This document shows, one piece after another, positions 9,756 through 20,666 of a DNA stretch of 64,000 nucleotides. The translations under genes and the position numbers were made by a program. The notes under the pieces are model-generated. The model searched no databases. It worked only from the letters and a program-made list of their open reading frames with translations, and was not told the DNA's origin. The number at the start of each line of letters is the position of its first letter. Position 1 is the stretch's first letter. Source of the DNA: Euptelea pleiosperma (Eukaryota; Streptophyta; Magnoliopsida; Ranunculales; Eupteleaceae); NCBI GenBank assembly GCA_035048495.1, contig CM068547.1:5111700-5175699 (forward strand), given 5' to 3'.

Positions 9756-12690
9756 TGATATTCGCTCAAAAGTGCTTATTTAAGCTATTATCTTTCTAAC
9801 GTTATCACACTCTCCTACGTAAAACTGCTCTATTTATCCACTTTTCTACGTAAGAGTCTCTTCTGTTGCATAGAACACACTTTTCTAGACGAAATAGTAT
9901 ATTTACATGCATTAAATATATTTTCGGAAGTCTAGATATAAAGATGTTCTAATTAAACCTCATTATATGCTCTTTCTGTTGGAGGGACAGCTGATCGGAT
10001 GATTCTCGAGACTTACGGGCCCACATCGATCATGGGAGCCCATTATCAAAACTTAACGAGTCAGTAACTTATACAAAGAAGACTCGAGACAAGTATAGGC
10101 CAAGCTAGAGGAAAGTAGAGCTGGACCAAGGTCCAAGAGAGTGGAGGTGATCCACCTCTATGCAGACCACAAATGCTTGATCACAAGGGTAGACTATGAT
10201 ACAGGTGCTGGACCATCAATATATACATATGAAAATGGGATTATGTTCAACAGATGCTTAGATAATCAGACCTTGGAATCAAGATCATTGAATCTTACCC
10301 ACTAGTTGCTCAATGTGAAGAAAATACCAGATGATCCGCAAACGAAGAAGAGTAGGATCAGGGGTTGATGATCATGAAAGATCAAAAGCTGTCAAAGAAT
10401 GCTACACGTCGATACAATGGCAGGAGCCGCGAAGAAGGGTGTTGATATAATAAAAAAACATTAGACGATTTTGGGGGTCTGGGACCCCACGGTCAACCTC
10501 AAGGTGATTAGTGAGCTAAAATATGGGTCATGGCTAGATCATGTAGGAAACATGTGAGTTGGCGCAGGATCTGTCCACAGTGATAAACCGTGATGATAAG
10601 CCAAGACGTAAGTTAGATATACCAACATGAGACGGTAGAAGAAAATAATTATAGAAGGAAAGTTTTGAAGGGCACCATCAAAAGATTGAATGAAGGGTTA
10701 TGATTGAAGGAGAAAGGACATCCAAGGATTTCTTTTAAGAGGAGAAACAAGTTATTGTGATTTCAAGGTGGGGTCCACACCTTCTTTTTCTCCACATATA
10801 TGCACCCCAAGCCAAAAGAAAAGAAGAAAGGAGAGGGGCAAAAGAAGAAAAAAATTGGAGAAGAAGGGAGGAGGGGACCAAACCCTAAAGTCTCGCCTAT
10901 ATAAGGGAAGAGAAGGAGAAAATAGAGGGCTCTCTTTCTCTTTCCCCACGTTTCCCATATCTCCCTCACTCTCCATGTTTTCTCCAAAAAGAAGAAGAAG
11001 AGGAAATTGTTGATCCCTCCCATCAAACTGTTGCCGCCCCTCTCCAATATCAAGCCGTCATCCACTATCCCCTCACCACAATCTCATCTACTCCAGCTTT
11101 CTTCCACGTTTTTTACAACCTCTCTCCAACCTAGCCATCTCTCTCTCCATCTCCATCATCATCTCCCAACTGCCCTCTGCTGCTCTTATCTCTCTCTTTC
11201 ACCATAGCAAGGACAGATAGAAAAAAAAGAGAAGAAAGAAAGAAGAAGAAGAAAAAAAAAAAAGATTACAGTCCGGCGAGCACCATTAAAACCGGCGACC
11301 CCTCTCTTCTACACTCTCTCTTTCCATTGCTCATCGATTCTCAACCTTCTGGATCGACTCCCATTCAAAAAAAAAAAAACAGCAGATAAAGGAGAGAAGA
11401 GAAGAGAGTAGAGGAGGAGAGCAAGATCGCCTCCACCACCTGCAACTTCGGGTTGCAGGTCTTCTTTCTTCACCGCTTGCTGCCCATCTCTCCATCCCCG
11501 CCTGCTGCTCCAACAGCCTCCTTTTACTGCCATCCACGGCTTGCCCCCTCCTTCCACCGTAGAAGCTTGCTGCCAAGTGCAGCAAGCTGTTACCAAACCA
11601 CCTGCAACACCCTTTGGTCGCCGGAACCTGCTGCTCCACCGTGAAGCTCCATACCTGCTGCAACCACTTCACGTCTTCATCATCTTGGGTTGGCTGTTCA
11701 GCAACCCATCTTCATCTCTCACCTACAAGCAGCCCAAGCCTCCAACACCTACAAATCCAGCAAAAAAAAAAACAAAAAAAAAAGAAGAAAGGAAGAAGAG
11801 AGGAGAAGGGAGTTCGTTGAATCCACAAGTGGAGTGCCTCCTCTCTCACCGCCCCTCTCATCACCAGCCACCAAGGGAACGCCTACTCCCCCCTTAAGCA
11901 GCGTCTCCAATCTCCACTTGCACACCTTCTTCTCCAGCAACCCCTTTTAGTCTCTAGTTGGGCGTCTCCTTAGTGCAACACAGGTGCAGGTTTGAAAGCC
12001 CACCATTGCTACCTTTCAATGAACTCCCTTGAACCTGCAATTAGTTCCAGCCACTTACCATCTTGCCTCAACCGGTACTCGAGCCATTCACTTTTCCGAG
12101 CAGCACTCTAGATGCCAACCGTCCTCTCCTTGAACGAAGTCATTTGATTCACACCCTTGCAACATTTGGGCATCAATCCATTCCCGTCCAAGGGCCGAAC
12201 TGACTTTTTTGCCAAACGGGTATCCTTTTCCTATCTCTTCTTTCTCTCCCCTTACTACTGCTTGCTAGATTAATCCTTCGCTTTTCTTTATGTTGGAATT
12301 TCTATTGCTTGATATTTTTTGGGCATTGTAAGACTTTGAATTTAATGAATAAGGTTGATTTTATGAGAATGATGTTTCTTTGAATTTTTTTATTATTATT
12401 TCCACTAAGATGAATTTTAGCAATCTCTTTGAGAAAAAGAATATTTTTAAAAGTGATCATTAATCACCACTCTCACCTCTCCATCCTCTTTGGTGACATT
12501 TTTTGTGAAAAAATTTGTCATTTCATGTTCTTTAATGCACTAATTTGACTAATCCCAAGTGTGGATCGACATCCGACACGAATCAGTATACAACTCTCTC
12601 AATTTTGCAGGATTAAAAATGCGGATCAAATTACAAATGTGTTGAGATTAGGGTTTCCGTAACCAACGACACGGAAAAACCCTACTTTCA
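9756..12690 (+). mobile_element. Candidate solo LTR (2.9 kb)
   Basis: It starts TGATATTCGCTC and ends CCCTACTTTCA (TG...CA). Near-matching 5-bp flanks gtagg (9751-9755) and atagg (12691-12695) surround it. It interrupts a family A MITE whose two halves join across it. A TATA box (ctatataa, 10897-10904) is followed by a pyrimidine- and purine-rich leader with many poly-A and CTCC runs, which fits a long LTR promoter. No primer-binding site, gag or pol is seen, so a solo LTR is the best reading. The short frames at 10.7-11.95 kb are low-complexity and not treated as genes. Confidence 0.55.
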
Positions 12691-12759
12691 ATAGGTCCAC
12701 GTAAGGATGGGCGAAACATCTATATGGTTATGGATCTCTAAGAGTATGTCATGTGTAAG

Positions 12760-12960
12760 GTGCTGCCACGCGTAAGGTGCACGTGTGATCCCCTAGTCCT
12801 GTTAACACATTATTATTTATTATGCATGAGAGGGATGTCCGGTGCTGCCACATGTAAGGTGCACGTGCATTGCACATGGCGGTCCCCTAGTCCTATTAAC
12901 ACATTATTATTTATTATGCATGAGAGGGATGTCCCATGCAAACTGACCTCTCATCTGCAT
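12760..12960 (+). repeat. Tandem duplication of about 80-95 bp
   Basis: Two units start near 12761 and 12841. Each runs 'ggtgctgccac', 'gtaaggtgcacgtg', 'cccctagtcct', 'attattatttattatgcatg'. The inner 'tgcacgtgcattgcacatgg' followed by 'ccccctagt' resembles a Helitron 3' end (hairpin then CTAG). Confidence 0.6.
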
Positions 12961-12982
12961 GGGATGTTCCCACAATCCCACC

Positions 12983-13289
12983 AATGTTTTAAAACTCGAA
13001 ACTCGGACTCGACTCGGAAGTCCATTTGGTCGAGTCACCTCGATGATTCAGTAGTTGACTCGGCGAGTCATTAAATTAATCATTAAATATTTTTATATAT
13101 CGAAAAATAAAATATTATTAAAAAAAAATTAAAAAATCATAAAATCTAGAAAAAATACTAAAAACATTTTAAAAATTCAAAAAACATTGAGTTTCGAGTC
13201 GACTCGTCCTTTAAATTGTTGATTAGGTCAAGTTTCTAAGTCGACTCGGCCGAGTTCCGAGTTGACTCGATGAGTTTTTAAACATAGGT
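12983..13289. mobile_element. hAT-type MITE copy (GAGTCGACTCGG family)
   Basis: It runs from 'atgttttaaaactcgaaact' to 'gagtttttaaacatag'. The 8-mer GTTCCCAC occurs at 12966-12973 and again at 13290-13297, which may be the target duplication with extra bases on the left. The left flank is shared with the copy at 59065. Confidence 0.6.
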
Positions 13290-13299
13290 TCCCACCACG

Positions 13300-13858
13300 A
13301 GGGCATGCCATGTCAGCCAATGCCACCTCAGCAAAGAAATCACCTCACCTCAAAGATTGGAGAAAAATTTAAGATCCAGAGTACACCTGGGGACCTACAT
13401 AGCTCATTTTTGGGCCCACTGACTTTTAGCCCACCCATTGCTGCTGGATAAACACTCTAAAAATAAGTTTGATTGATGATTTCCATTGTTGAATTTAATA
13501 TCCAAAAACATGCATGAATCCAAGCGACTAGAATCAATTCTATAAAACTACAAATATCTGTCTAAGATAACCAACCAGGTTCATTTTTGGTATGTATATC
13601 CAATTAAGGGGGGGTTGGCTAAACTTCCACGCAGTTAGTGGGCCCGCAAAAATGCACTATGAAGGGCCAAGAGAGTCCTCTGCATCTAAAGTTTTTCAGA
13701 GGTTGGAGATATTCTCCAAAGATTCTCACCTCATCTCCAAAGATTATTTAAAAGTCTTATCCCATGAAAATAATTTTAAAGTAACAGATTGTTGGCAACT
13801 ATAGTTATTGGAAGACCTATCAAAATATTCAAGAATTAAATAGAGTCCGGCTTGGCTC
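13300..13858. other. MITE-derived non-coding DNA
   Basis: This holds arms of families related to those at 54884-55296 and 60790-60990 ('ctttgcatct', 'gggcccactgac', 'tttttggtatgtatatcc'). No gene is seen. The 70-codon frame at 13592 lies in repeat sequence. Confidence 0.4.
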
Positions 13859-14564
13859 ACCCATTTGGTTGAGCTCAACCCCCTATCATGTTGTGACACA
13901 TGGAGGAGAGGGCAAGGGCTACCTAAAGAGTAAGTTAATTAAATGTGCAAAACTGTACCCTTATTTTTAATATTTTTATTTTCTCTCTCCTCTCTATTAA
14001 AGTCAACTAACCATACTTTACTTTATTTACTTTTTAACAAAATATATTTGCACATATTGTTTCAATTTGAACCGCTTCATCTCAAATTAATCACACAAGC
14101 CCATCAATCCGATCCAGACCGTTAAAAAAGTAGGCAACTTGATAGGATGATCTTGACCGTTCATTAAATCACACTAATAGAATGGTCTGGAAACCTATAT
14201 ACAAAGATCAATAAACATCACCTTATCAGACGACTAAGGATAACACATCAATGTTATTTTCACAAAATGGGCCACCGAATTGTTGGATCAACAACATGAT
14301 GATCTTGGCTGTGGCTGTGGATCTTTTTTAAGTAATCTAATTTGTGAATTACAAATAACATCAAACCTGTTTCATCATTTCTGGTAAAAGTTTTTTTTTT
14401 TTTAAAACCATGGTCAGAAGGTCTAAAGTAACGATTATCAATTGAAAGAGTGAGAACCTAGATCTGAGTTTAAAAATTATTCTTTTCTTTCACACTTACG
14501 TCGCAAATTAAATTAAAAAATGTTATAATTTGCTTCAAAAGTATAGTGGTCAAGCTCTACTGAA

Positions 14565-16400
14565 TTTTTTTTTTTTTCACTAAGTGAAAATATATTGAAA
14601 AGGGAATGAAAGGTTATAGCCTCTAGAAGGAGAACAAAAGAGAAAACAAGCAAGAAAAAAAGAAAAGGTGGCCAAGGTCAGTCATTGAATCTGTAATAGA
14701 TTTAAAATGGATCCTCGGTCACTAAAAGGAAAGGTGGATGATCATCTCACCACTGAAATAAATCAGATAGAAGGCTAGCTCCAAATTTAGAGCAGCGGTC
14801 CGCACTGAAATTGGCTTCACGCCAAATCAAGGAGAAAGATATGTTGTCAAACTGCATTTTGATTGAGTCCCATTTGGCACGAATCACCCACGGAACCTCA
14901 TCCTCCTTGAAACCTTTAATTGCTGACTCTGAATCAGATTCAACCCAAACATTCAGCCACCCAAGTTGTAATGCCTTTGTTGCCCCTTCCACAATTGCAT
15001 TACATTGATCCGCAATATAGCTAGTAACAATACCCAAGCCCGCAATGAGCACACTAAGAGATTTACCCGTGGAGTCCCTGTAATGCACTCCCAAGCCTCC
15101 TTTACTAGGGTTGCCTTGTGAAGAGACATCGCAATTAATTTTAATGATACCTGCAGGGGGGAGTCGCCAAGTACAAGGTAGAATGGTAGGAGCTTTCCGA
15201 AGAGTGGGAGACAACCCAAACTTACTAGTTGTGGAAAAGTCCAAAGGAAGGCTAGGAGGGCAACGTTTGGAATTCATCACACCTTCCTTGATGCACTTAA
15301 TAATCCATTTCAGAACTAGTGCTACATTAGCTATCTCATTATCAAATAGAACGTTGTTCCGGACTTTCCAAATGGCAGGCAACCCATAAATCACTTCGGC
15401 TCTCCAAAGACGGCTCTTAAGCGGACTGCATTTGTTATTGACAGTAATAAAATCAGGCCCATCATGAATAGAATCAGACATAAGGAATAAACCCAATAGT
15501 CCATTCCACACCATTTGAGAAAATGAACACTCAAAGAACAAATGGTGTTGAGATTCAGTATTGGTTTTTCACAACCCACATCTAGAGGTTGTCGTGATCC
15601 CCCTTCTTTGTAGCGAGTCATCGGTAGGTAAAGCCTTATAAAAAATCTTCCAAGTCACAGCTCCATACCGTGGATGAACATCGGATTCCTAGATCCAAGT
15701 ATGCCAATGAAAAAGAGGCTTGACAGTATGAATCGAGTTGAAGGCCGACTTGACAGAAAATCGCCCATTAACCTCTGGTTTCCAAACCCGAATGTCTACT
15801 TGCTGAATAATATACCCTTGAAGGGTTGGGAAAAGCCCAGCTCTATTGAATACCATTTGCATTGAATCAGGAATGCTCCATTGACCATTGGATTGAAGGG
15901 AACTCAACCTTGAGTTGCATTTGCGCCACATAGCTGCATTACCTATCAAAATATCCTTAATAGATTTATCCCCCGCCCAAGGTTCCTTCTAAATTTGGAT
16001 CCTTTGGCCATCGCCTACGATCCACCCGTAGTGTTTCCTAACTTCACAAATGCCCTTCTTGATGCTAGGCCAAATTGATGATCTCTTGTGATAGTCGATA
16101 AAGTCGTCACATCGCATAGAGAATTTGCCTCTCATGAAGTTAGCCCAAGCATCATCTCCTTCCAATAAATGCCATGCTAGTTTCATGATGAGGGCCATGT
16201 TGACCTCTTTCAGACCACGAAGACATAGCCCTCCTTCCTCAAGTGGATAGCAAACAACAGACCATGGTACAGTCACTACTTTCTTAGTGTTAGGATCCCC
16301 AGACCAGATAAAATTCCGAACATACTTTTCACACTCCTTTATGATCGAAAGGGGCCAGTCTCTGCTGAATTGTATTAGTCTAGACCACAAAACAAAGTAG
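14565..16400 (-). pseudogene. L1-type LINE ORF2 3' part (RT tail, zinc finger, RNase H)
   Basis: Read on the minus strand, 16390-15989 encodes a reverse-transcriptase thumb-like segment (EEGGLCLRGLKEVN, MALIMKLAWHLLEGDD). Then 15949-15689 gives the zf-RVT-like region (VWKPEVNGRFSVKSAF), and 15541-14747 gives an RNase H-like domain (IIKINCDVSSQGNPSKGGLG, VWVESDSESAIKGF). A poly-A tail shows as a T run at 14565-14577 preceded by an 'aatatattttcac' 3' end. The frames are split by stops and shifts and the 5' half is missing, so it is a dead 5'-truncated copy. Bases 16400-16990 may be further decayed LINE but I cannot support domains there. Confidence 0.8.
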
Positions 16401-17150
16401 CCAGAAGGACATGCTGATTACTAGAACATGTAACTAGGTTCTCTTATTTCAACAAAACATAATTCCTAAGCAACCACTTTCAACAAAGAGATCCCAATTA
16501 GGGAGCTTATTCTTGGTTCAAGAAGGAAGCCAAGTGTTTCATCATGGAAGGCATGATCCTCCCCTCCTATCTCCATAATCTCCACTCACTCCACCCGGTC
16601 TCTTAGCCAATGATTCATGGTAAAGCCACTCTCTATTTCTCAAGACGTCTTTCTCTTCATACACTCCAACCCTGAAAGGCTCCGGGCACCAACTGCAAAT
16701 GCATGGGTTGATGAGGAGGTCATTGTTCCCTAACATAGTGGATGGACACGCATAAATCCACATCTTCTCTGCCATAAGCTTCTTAAGTTTGTCAGTTGCC
16801 TTAGAACCAATCTGTTCTTCCCCAGAAGTATAGTTGGACTAAAACAACACCAAGAAGCTTCACATCGTGGGTCTCGGGTCTAGGCTTACATCGCCATGTT
16901 GTGGGCTATATTAGCCCTCACCGCCCTCCCTTTTGGAATGATCAGCAACCCATTGGATCGTTGTTGCCCACGATTCATCGTAGATTCATAGGTGATAGGC
17001 AGATAGATAGAGCGTGCAGATAACCTGTTTCCGTTCGATGATGACATCTTTGGATGAAACAATAGTTTGGAAATGGATCGATGGAGGACAGGTTTGATAA
17101 AGAAAGATAAAGAGAGAATTATAGAGAAATAAATAGAAAAGGAAAGTAAT

Positions 17151-17154
<4 letters not shown>

Positions 17155-17181
<27 letters not shown>

Positions 17182-17182
17182 C
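17155..17182. repeat. (GA)n microsatellite
   Basis: An uninterrupted run of gagaga. The hydrophobic frames on the opposite strand here are artefacts of this run. Confidence 0.9.
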
Positions 17183-17649
17183 AATATATAAATAAGGAAT
17201 GGAAATCGTATACCAAAAAAAAAAATATCTTGACCCCAAACCAATTCTCCCGGTTCCCCTTGACCTCCCCTCCACATGTCAAAACATGATAGGGGGTTGA
17301 GGCATCTCCTCAACCATTTGGTTGAGAAAAGGTTTTTCTAATTAAATATTCAAATTCTCTCATGTTCAATTTGGAAGCAGAGAATTCATACCTAGTTAAA
17401 TGAGAAAAGAAGTCTCATGCACGGCAACTCTTACCATTCTTAAGTAAAAGTCTTCTCATTCCTAAAACATCTCTCCTTTTTTTCTAGAACGGCTCTCCCA
17501 ATTCCTCCATCATCTATCCATTGGGCAATGGAGAGACGTTTTTCCTGCAACCCTCCCACCCCCGTCTCTCCCATTAAAGAGTTTGTGCGAATCCATTCTC
17601 CTTCAACTCTCTCACCTCCGTTCTAAGACAAACAAAGTTGATATAATAA

Positions 17650-18200
17650 AGGGAAAATTGCATAAAAGAAAACCAACTTTAATTCATTTACAAAAAAGAA
17701 TACAAGTTTTCGCAAATCCCAAAAAAGAAAACGAAACGCTCTTTAAAAGGGCGTTTCATGACGTGGCACATGTTTATTAAAAAACGTTCTTTAAAAGGGC
17801 GTTTTTTCTGAAAAACGTTCTTTAAAAGGGCGTTTTTCAGTAATAAACGCCTTTTTGAAAAACGTCTGTCAGTGTCGGTCCGACATCTGACAACCTGACA
17901 GACGTTATTTTAAAGGGCGTGTGTCAGTAGAAAACGCCCTTTTAAAGGGCGTTTTTTACTGACAAACGCCCTTTTAAAGGGCGTTTTTTGATACCCCAAA
18001 TTTTACGCCCATTTTGGCGTACCCAGAAGATGAATCAATGGCTGATTTTTGGTGAGGATGATCTCTACGGTGAGGAGATCATCCTCACAAAAATTCAGAT
18101 CATTCCCATATTCGTAGATTGGTTTAGAAGTTGAGGAATTATGGGATGTTTTTTTAAAATTTCTCAAGAATAAACGCCCTTTAAAAGGGCGTTTGTCAGA
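17650..18200. repeat. Array of AACGCCCTTTTAAAGGGCGT palindromes
   Basis: Near-palindromes of the form AACGCCCTTTTAAAGGGCGT occur at about 17740-17760, 17788-17805, 17815-17835, 17930-17955, 17968-17990 and 18172-18195. The leading part (about 17650-17740) resembles the TIR of the Mutator-type MITEs at 34440 and 36533, and bases 18003-18150 resemble half of MITE family C. It is likely a decayed member of that composite family. Confidence 0.65.
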
Positions 18201-18412
18201 CGTGTCAGCCATCAGTCATTCGTTAGTCAGTCGATGACTGAATGGACTGACAGCAGATTTTGAAGTAACTTGAGCTTTTCTCTTCTATTTTCTTGATTAG
18301 ATCCCTTTTTCGTTCTTTCAATGAGGGAGTGAGCTTGAAAAATTGTTTACAGAGTAAAAAGGTCGTATTCTTTTCCTATTTTGGAGGCGAGTCTCTTTTC
18401 TTCTCTCCAAAG

Positions 18413-18793
18413 ATGAAGGTGTATGTTGTTTCTTGGAGCGGGAGAGATATCAACAAGGTTGGGGTTGAGCTCAATGATTCGGTATGTTCTTTTATTTTTT
18501 TATTTTATTTTGTCTTTTGACCAAGTATAACTGGGTTTTGTTTTTAATGGGTTCTTTATATTTCTTTCATTTTGTTATTTCTCTTGAGTTTCATTTCCGA
18601 TATGTGTATTTTTTTTATTAAGTTTGCTCTTGGGAATTCAATTTTCTTGATTGGTAAATAATTTTTGGGTTTCTTGACTGTCACTGGATTTGAAAGTCTT
18701 AGATATCTAAATTTTTTTAGCAACATTTTGCTCTGTGGTGTTCTGCATGCTAACATGAGTGATCTGCTAGAAGCTATTCATCCTCGAAGTAAG
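18413..18793 (+). pseudogene. Very-long-chain enoyl-CoA reductase (ECR/CER10-like) exon 1-2 fragment
   Basis: Exon 1 (18413-18481) reads MKVYVVSWSGRDINKVGVEL plus NDS and is followed by a GTATGT donor. From memory of the plant family, this matches the start of trans-2-enoyl-CoA reductase, an ER enzyme for the last step of fatty-acid elongation, including the exon break after the D-S. About 267 bp on, 18749-18793 reads ANMSDLLEAIHPRSK, matching the family's next residues (ATVADLQEA-H-R-K). The acceptor is gcat rather than gcag, and a TAG follows at once. The rest of the enzyme is absent. It is a captured, dead fragment inside a long-TIR element. Confidence 0.65.
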
Positions 18794-19489
18794 TAGTGGA
18801 AATTGGAATTATGTTTGTCGCTATCAATATACATTCATCATTATATGTAGTAAACATGCATGTGGTGCACTATATAACTATGAGTTTGGATGACTATGTA
18901 ACTGACTTTCAGAATTGGCCGAGGTCGCACAAGTGTAACAACTCTAAGGCAAAATGAAAAAATAAAAATTCTACAATTGTTGGAATAGATATATAGTTGT
19001 TAAGGTGTTGTTTTGAAAATATAGAAGAACTGACATCTAAAGTAATTAAGTTGTTATTAAGGAACTGTTATGAAAATATTAATATTTAATGGCAAGGAGC
19101 TGTATTAAAAATAAAATGATGGCATTGAAAGTAGTAATTAAGTATTTCTTAGTGGGCGGTATTGAAAATATGATTAAGGGTAAGGAAAGTGGATCGGTTA
19201 AGGGGGCATTTAATGAAGTTTTAGTAGGGAGGAGCATTTAACCAGTTAATTAGTGCCTCACATGGTCTGGGGTCCATGTAGTGCCCAACTGCTGGAACAT
19301 TTTGATTGGTCTGGACTAATATTTTATCATAATTGGGGTTATAATTTCGTAGCATAAGGTGTGCAACATCAATCAAAATGTGCCAGTAGTTGGGAACCAT
19401 ATGAACCTCGGACCATATGATCACTAATCTTCTCAGCCTCCAAGCTCTATAATAAAATTCCTTTCACCTTTGAAAAAGGGTTCAGACTC

Positions 19490-19649
19490 CGACGACCCCT
19501 CTCAGTGTTCGAGTGCTCCACCGTGGATTTCACGAATCCAACGGTGGTTGTCAGCGTCCCAAAAAGTGATGCCAGCTCGGCGCTGACAACCACCGTTGGA
19601 ATCTTGAAATCCACGGTCGAGCACGAGTACACGAACACCGAAAGAGGTC
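19490..19649. repeat. 65-bp-arm hairpin with 22-base loop
   Basis: The arms at about 19490-19557 and 19580-19649 are inverted copies. They are near perfect over 'gtggatttc', 'tccaacggtggttgtcagcg' and the matching 'cgctgacaaccaccgttgga'. A transcript through it would fold into a long stem. Confidence 0.85.
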
Positions 19650-19943
19650 AGAAAAAACGGGGTCCCCTGAGCCCTACTTAAGAATGGTAAGAGTTGCCAT
19701 GAACGAGGCTTCTTCCCTCATTGAACAATCTATGAATCCTCTGCTTCCAAATCAAGAGTTGCCATGAACGAGGCTTCTTCCCTCATTGAACAATCTATGA
19801 ATCCTCTGCTTCCAAATTGGATTGGAGAGTCTATAATAAGCGCTGGGATCGGAGCACTCGCCTTTTTGTTCGTGTCTTTTTCACTCATATATATATTTTA
19901 AATATATATATTTTTAACTATTCCTTTTTTTTTACAACTCTAA

Positions 19944-20666
19944 ACCATGGTTTTAAAAACGGCCCGTTTAAACGTTGACGCCCCAAGTCCGTTTTCGTTA
20001 AAACGCATTTAGACATTGAAAAAAATGGCCATTTTTTTATTTTATTTTATTTTAAAGGTCGTTAAAATCATTTCAATGGCCGTTAAATTTCATTTTTTTT
20101 TTTTTGAAATTTCCGTTAAAATTGTTAAAATCCGTTAAATTCTATTTTTTCGTATTTTTGCCCCTAGCCGTTTCAATCCGTTTTAAGGGTAACGCCCCCA
20201 GTCCATGATACCGTTTAAACGGCCTCCTTTCAACCTTGCTCTAAACCATGGTTTCAAAAACGGCCGTGTAAACCATTTAAACAGTAACATCCCAAGCCCG
20301 TTTCCGTTTAAATCGTTTAAACCCGTTTTATCGGTTTTGAAAAAAACGGCCATTTTTGGGTTTTAACGGCCGTTAAAATCGTTTAAACAGCCATTTAATT
20401 TTGAAAAATTTTGTGAAAAAAACGGCAGTTAAAACCGTTTAATTCCGTTAAATACCATTTTTTTTTAATTTTCAAATTTCAAAATTTGAATTTCAGCCCC
20501 ACTTTTTCCGTTTTTTTCCATTAAAATCGTAAAAACCGTTAAAATCCATTTAATTCCGTTTAATTCCATTTTTGCCCCTGACCGTTTCAATCCGTTTTAT
20601 CGGCCGTTTAAACGGTAACGCCCCCAGTCCGTTTAACCGTTAAAACGGCCTCCTTTAAACCTTGCT
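19944..20666. repeat. Two tandem copies of an ACGGCCGTTTAAACGG-rich repeat
   Basis: Each copy begins 'ctaaaccatggttt' (19944 and about 20242) and ends 'cggcctcctttcaaccttgc' or its variant (to about 20236 and 20666). The interior is dense in cgtttaaacgg and cgttaaaa motifs. It is probably a MITE or satellite-like repeat, with no coding. Confidence 0.7.

Larger units (their letters stand above)
13859..17330. repeat. Inverted-repeat pair flanking a 3.3-kb block
   Basis: Arms of about 68 bp at 13859-13925 and 17262-17330 are inverted copies. They share 'ctcaaccccctatcatgtt', 'gacayatggaggrgag' and 'catttggttgag'. The enclosed block contains the LINE remnant. The pair may be the TIRs of a larger element or two separate MITE insertions. 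Confidence 0.55.
17367..19819. mobile_element. Long-TIR element carrying a host gene fragment
   Basis: The arms are about 85 bp. The left arm (17367-17455) runs 'caatttggaagcagag' to 'caactcttaccattcttaag'. Its inverted copy lies at 19670-19819, where a 65-bp stretch is duplicated in tandem (19691-19755 and 19756-19820). The interior contains the enoyl-CoA reductase-like exons (18413-18793), an array of GGGCGTTT palindromes and a strong hairpin (19490-19649). This fits a Pack-type gene-capturing transposon. I could not find a clear target duplication, so the superfamily is open. Confidence 0.5.

Noticed and set aside
10752..11950. Overlapping frames of 60-118 codons on both strands
   Set aside because: They sit in poly-A, GAA and CTCC low-complexity sequence within the candidate LTR and match no domain.
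16886..17313. Hydrophobic minus-strand frames of 64-129 codons
   Set aside because: Produced by the (GA)n run and AT-rich DNA; no conserved domain.
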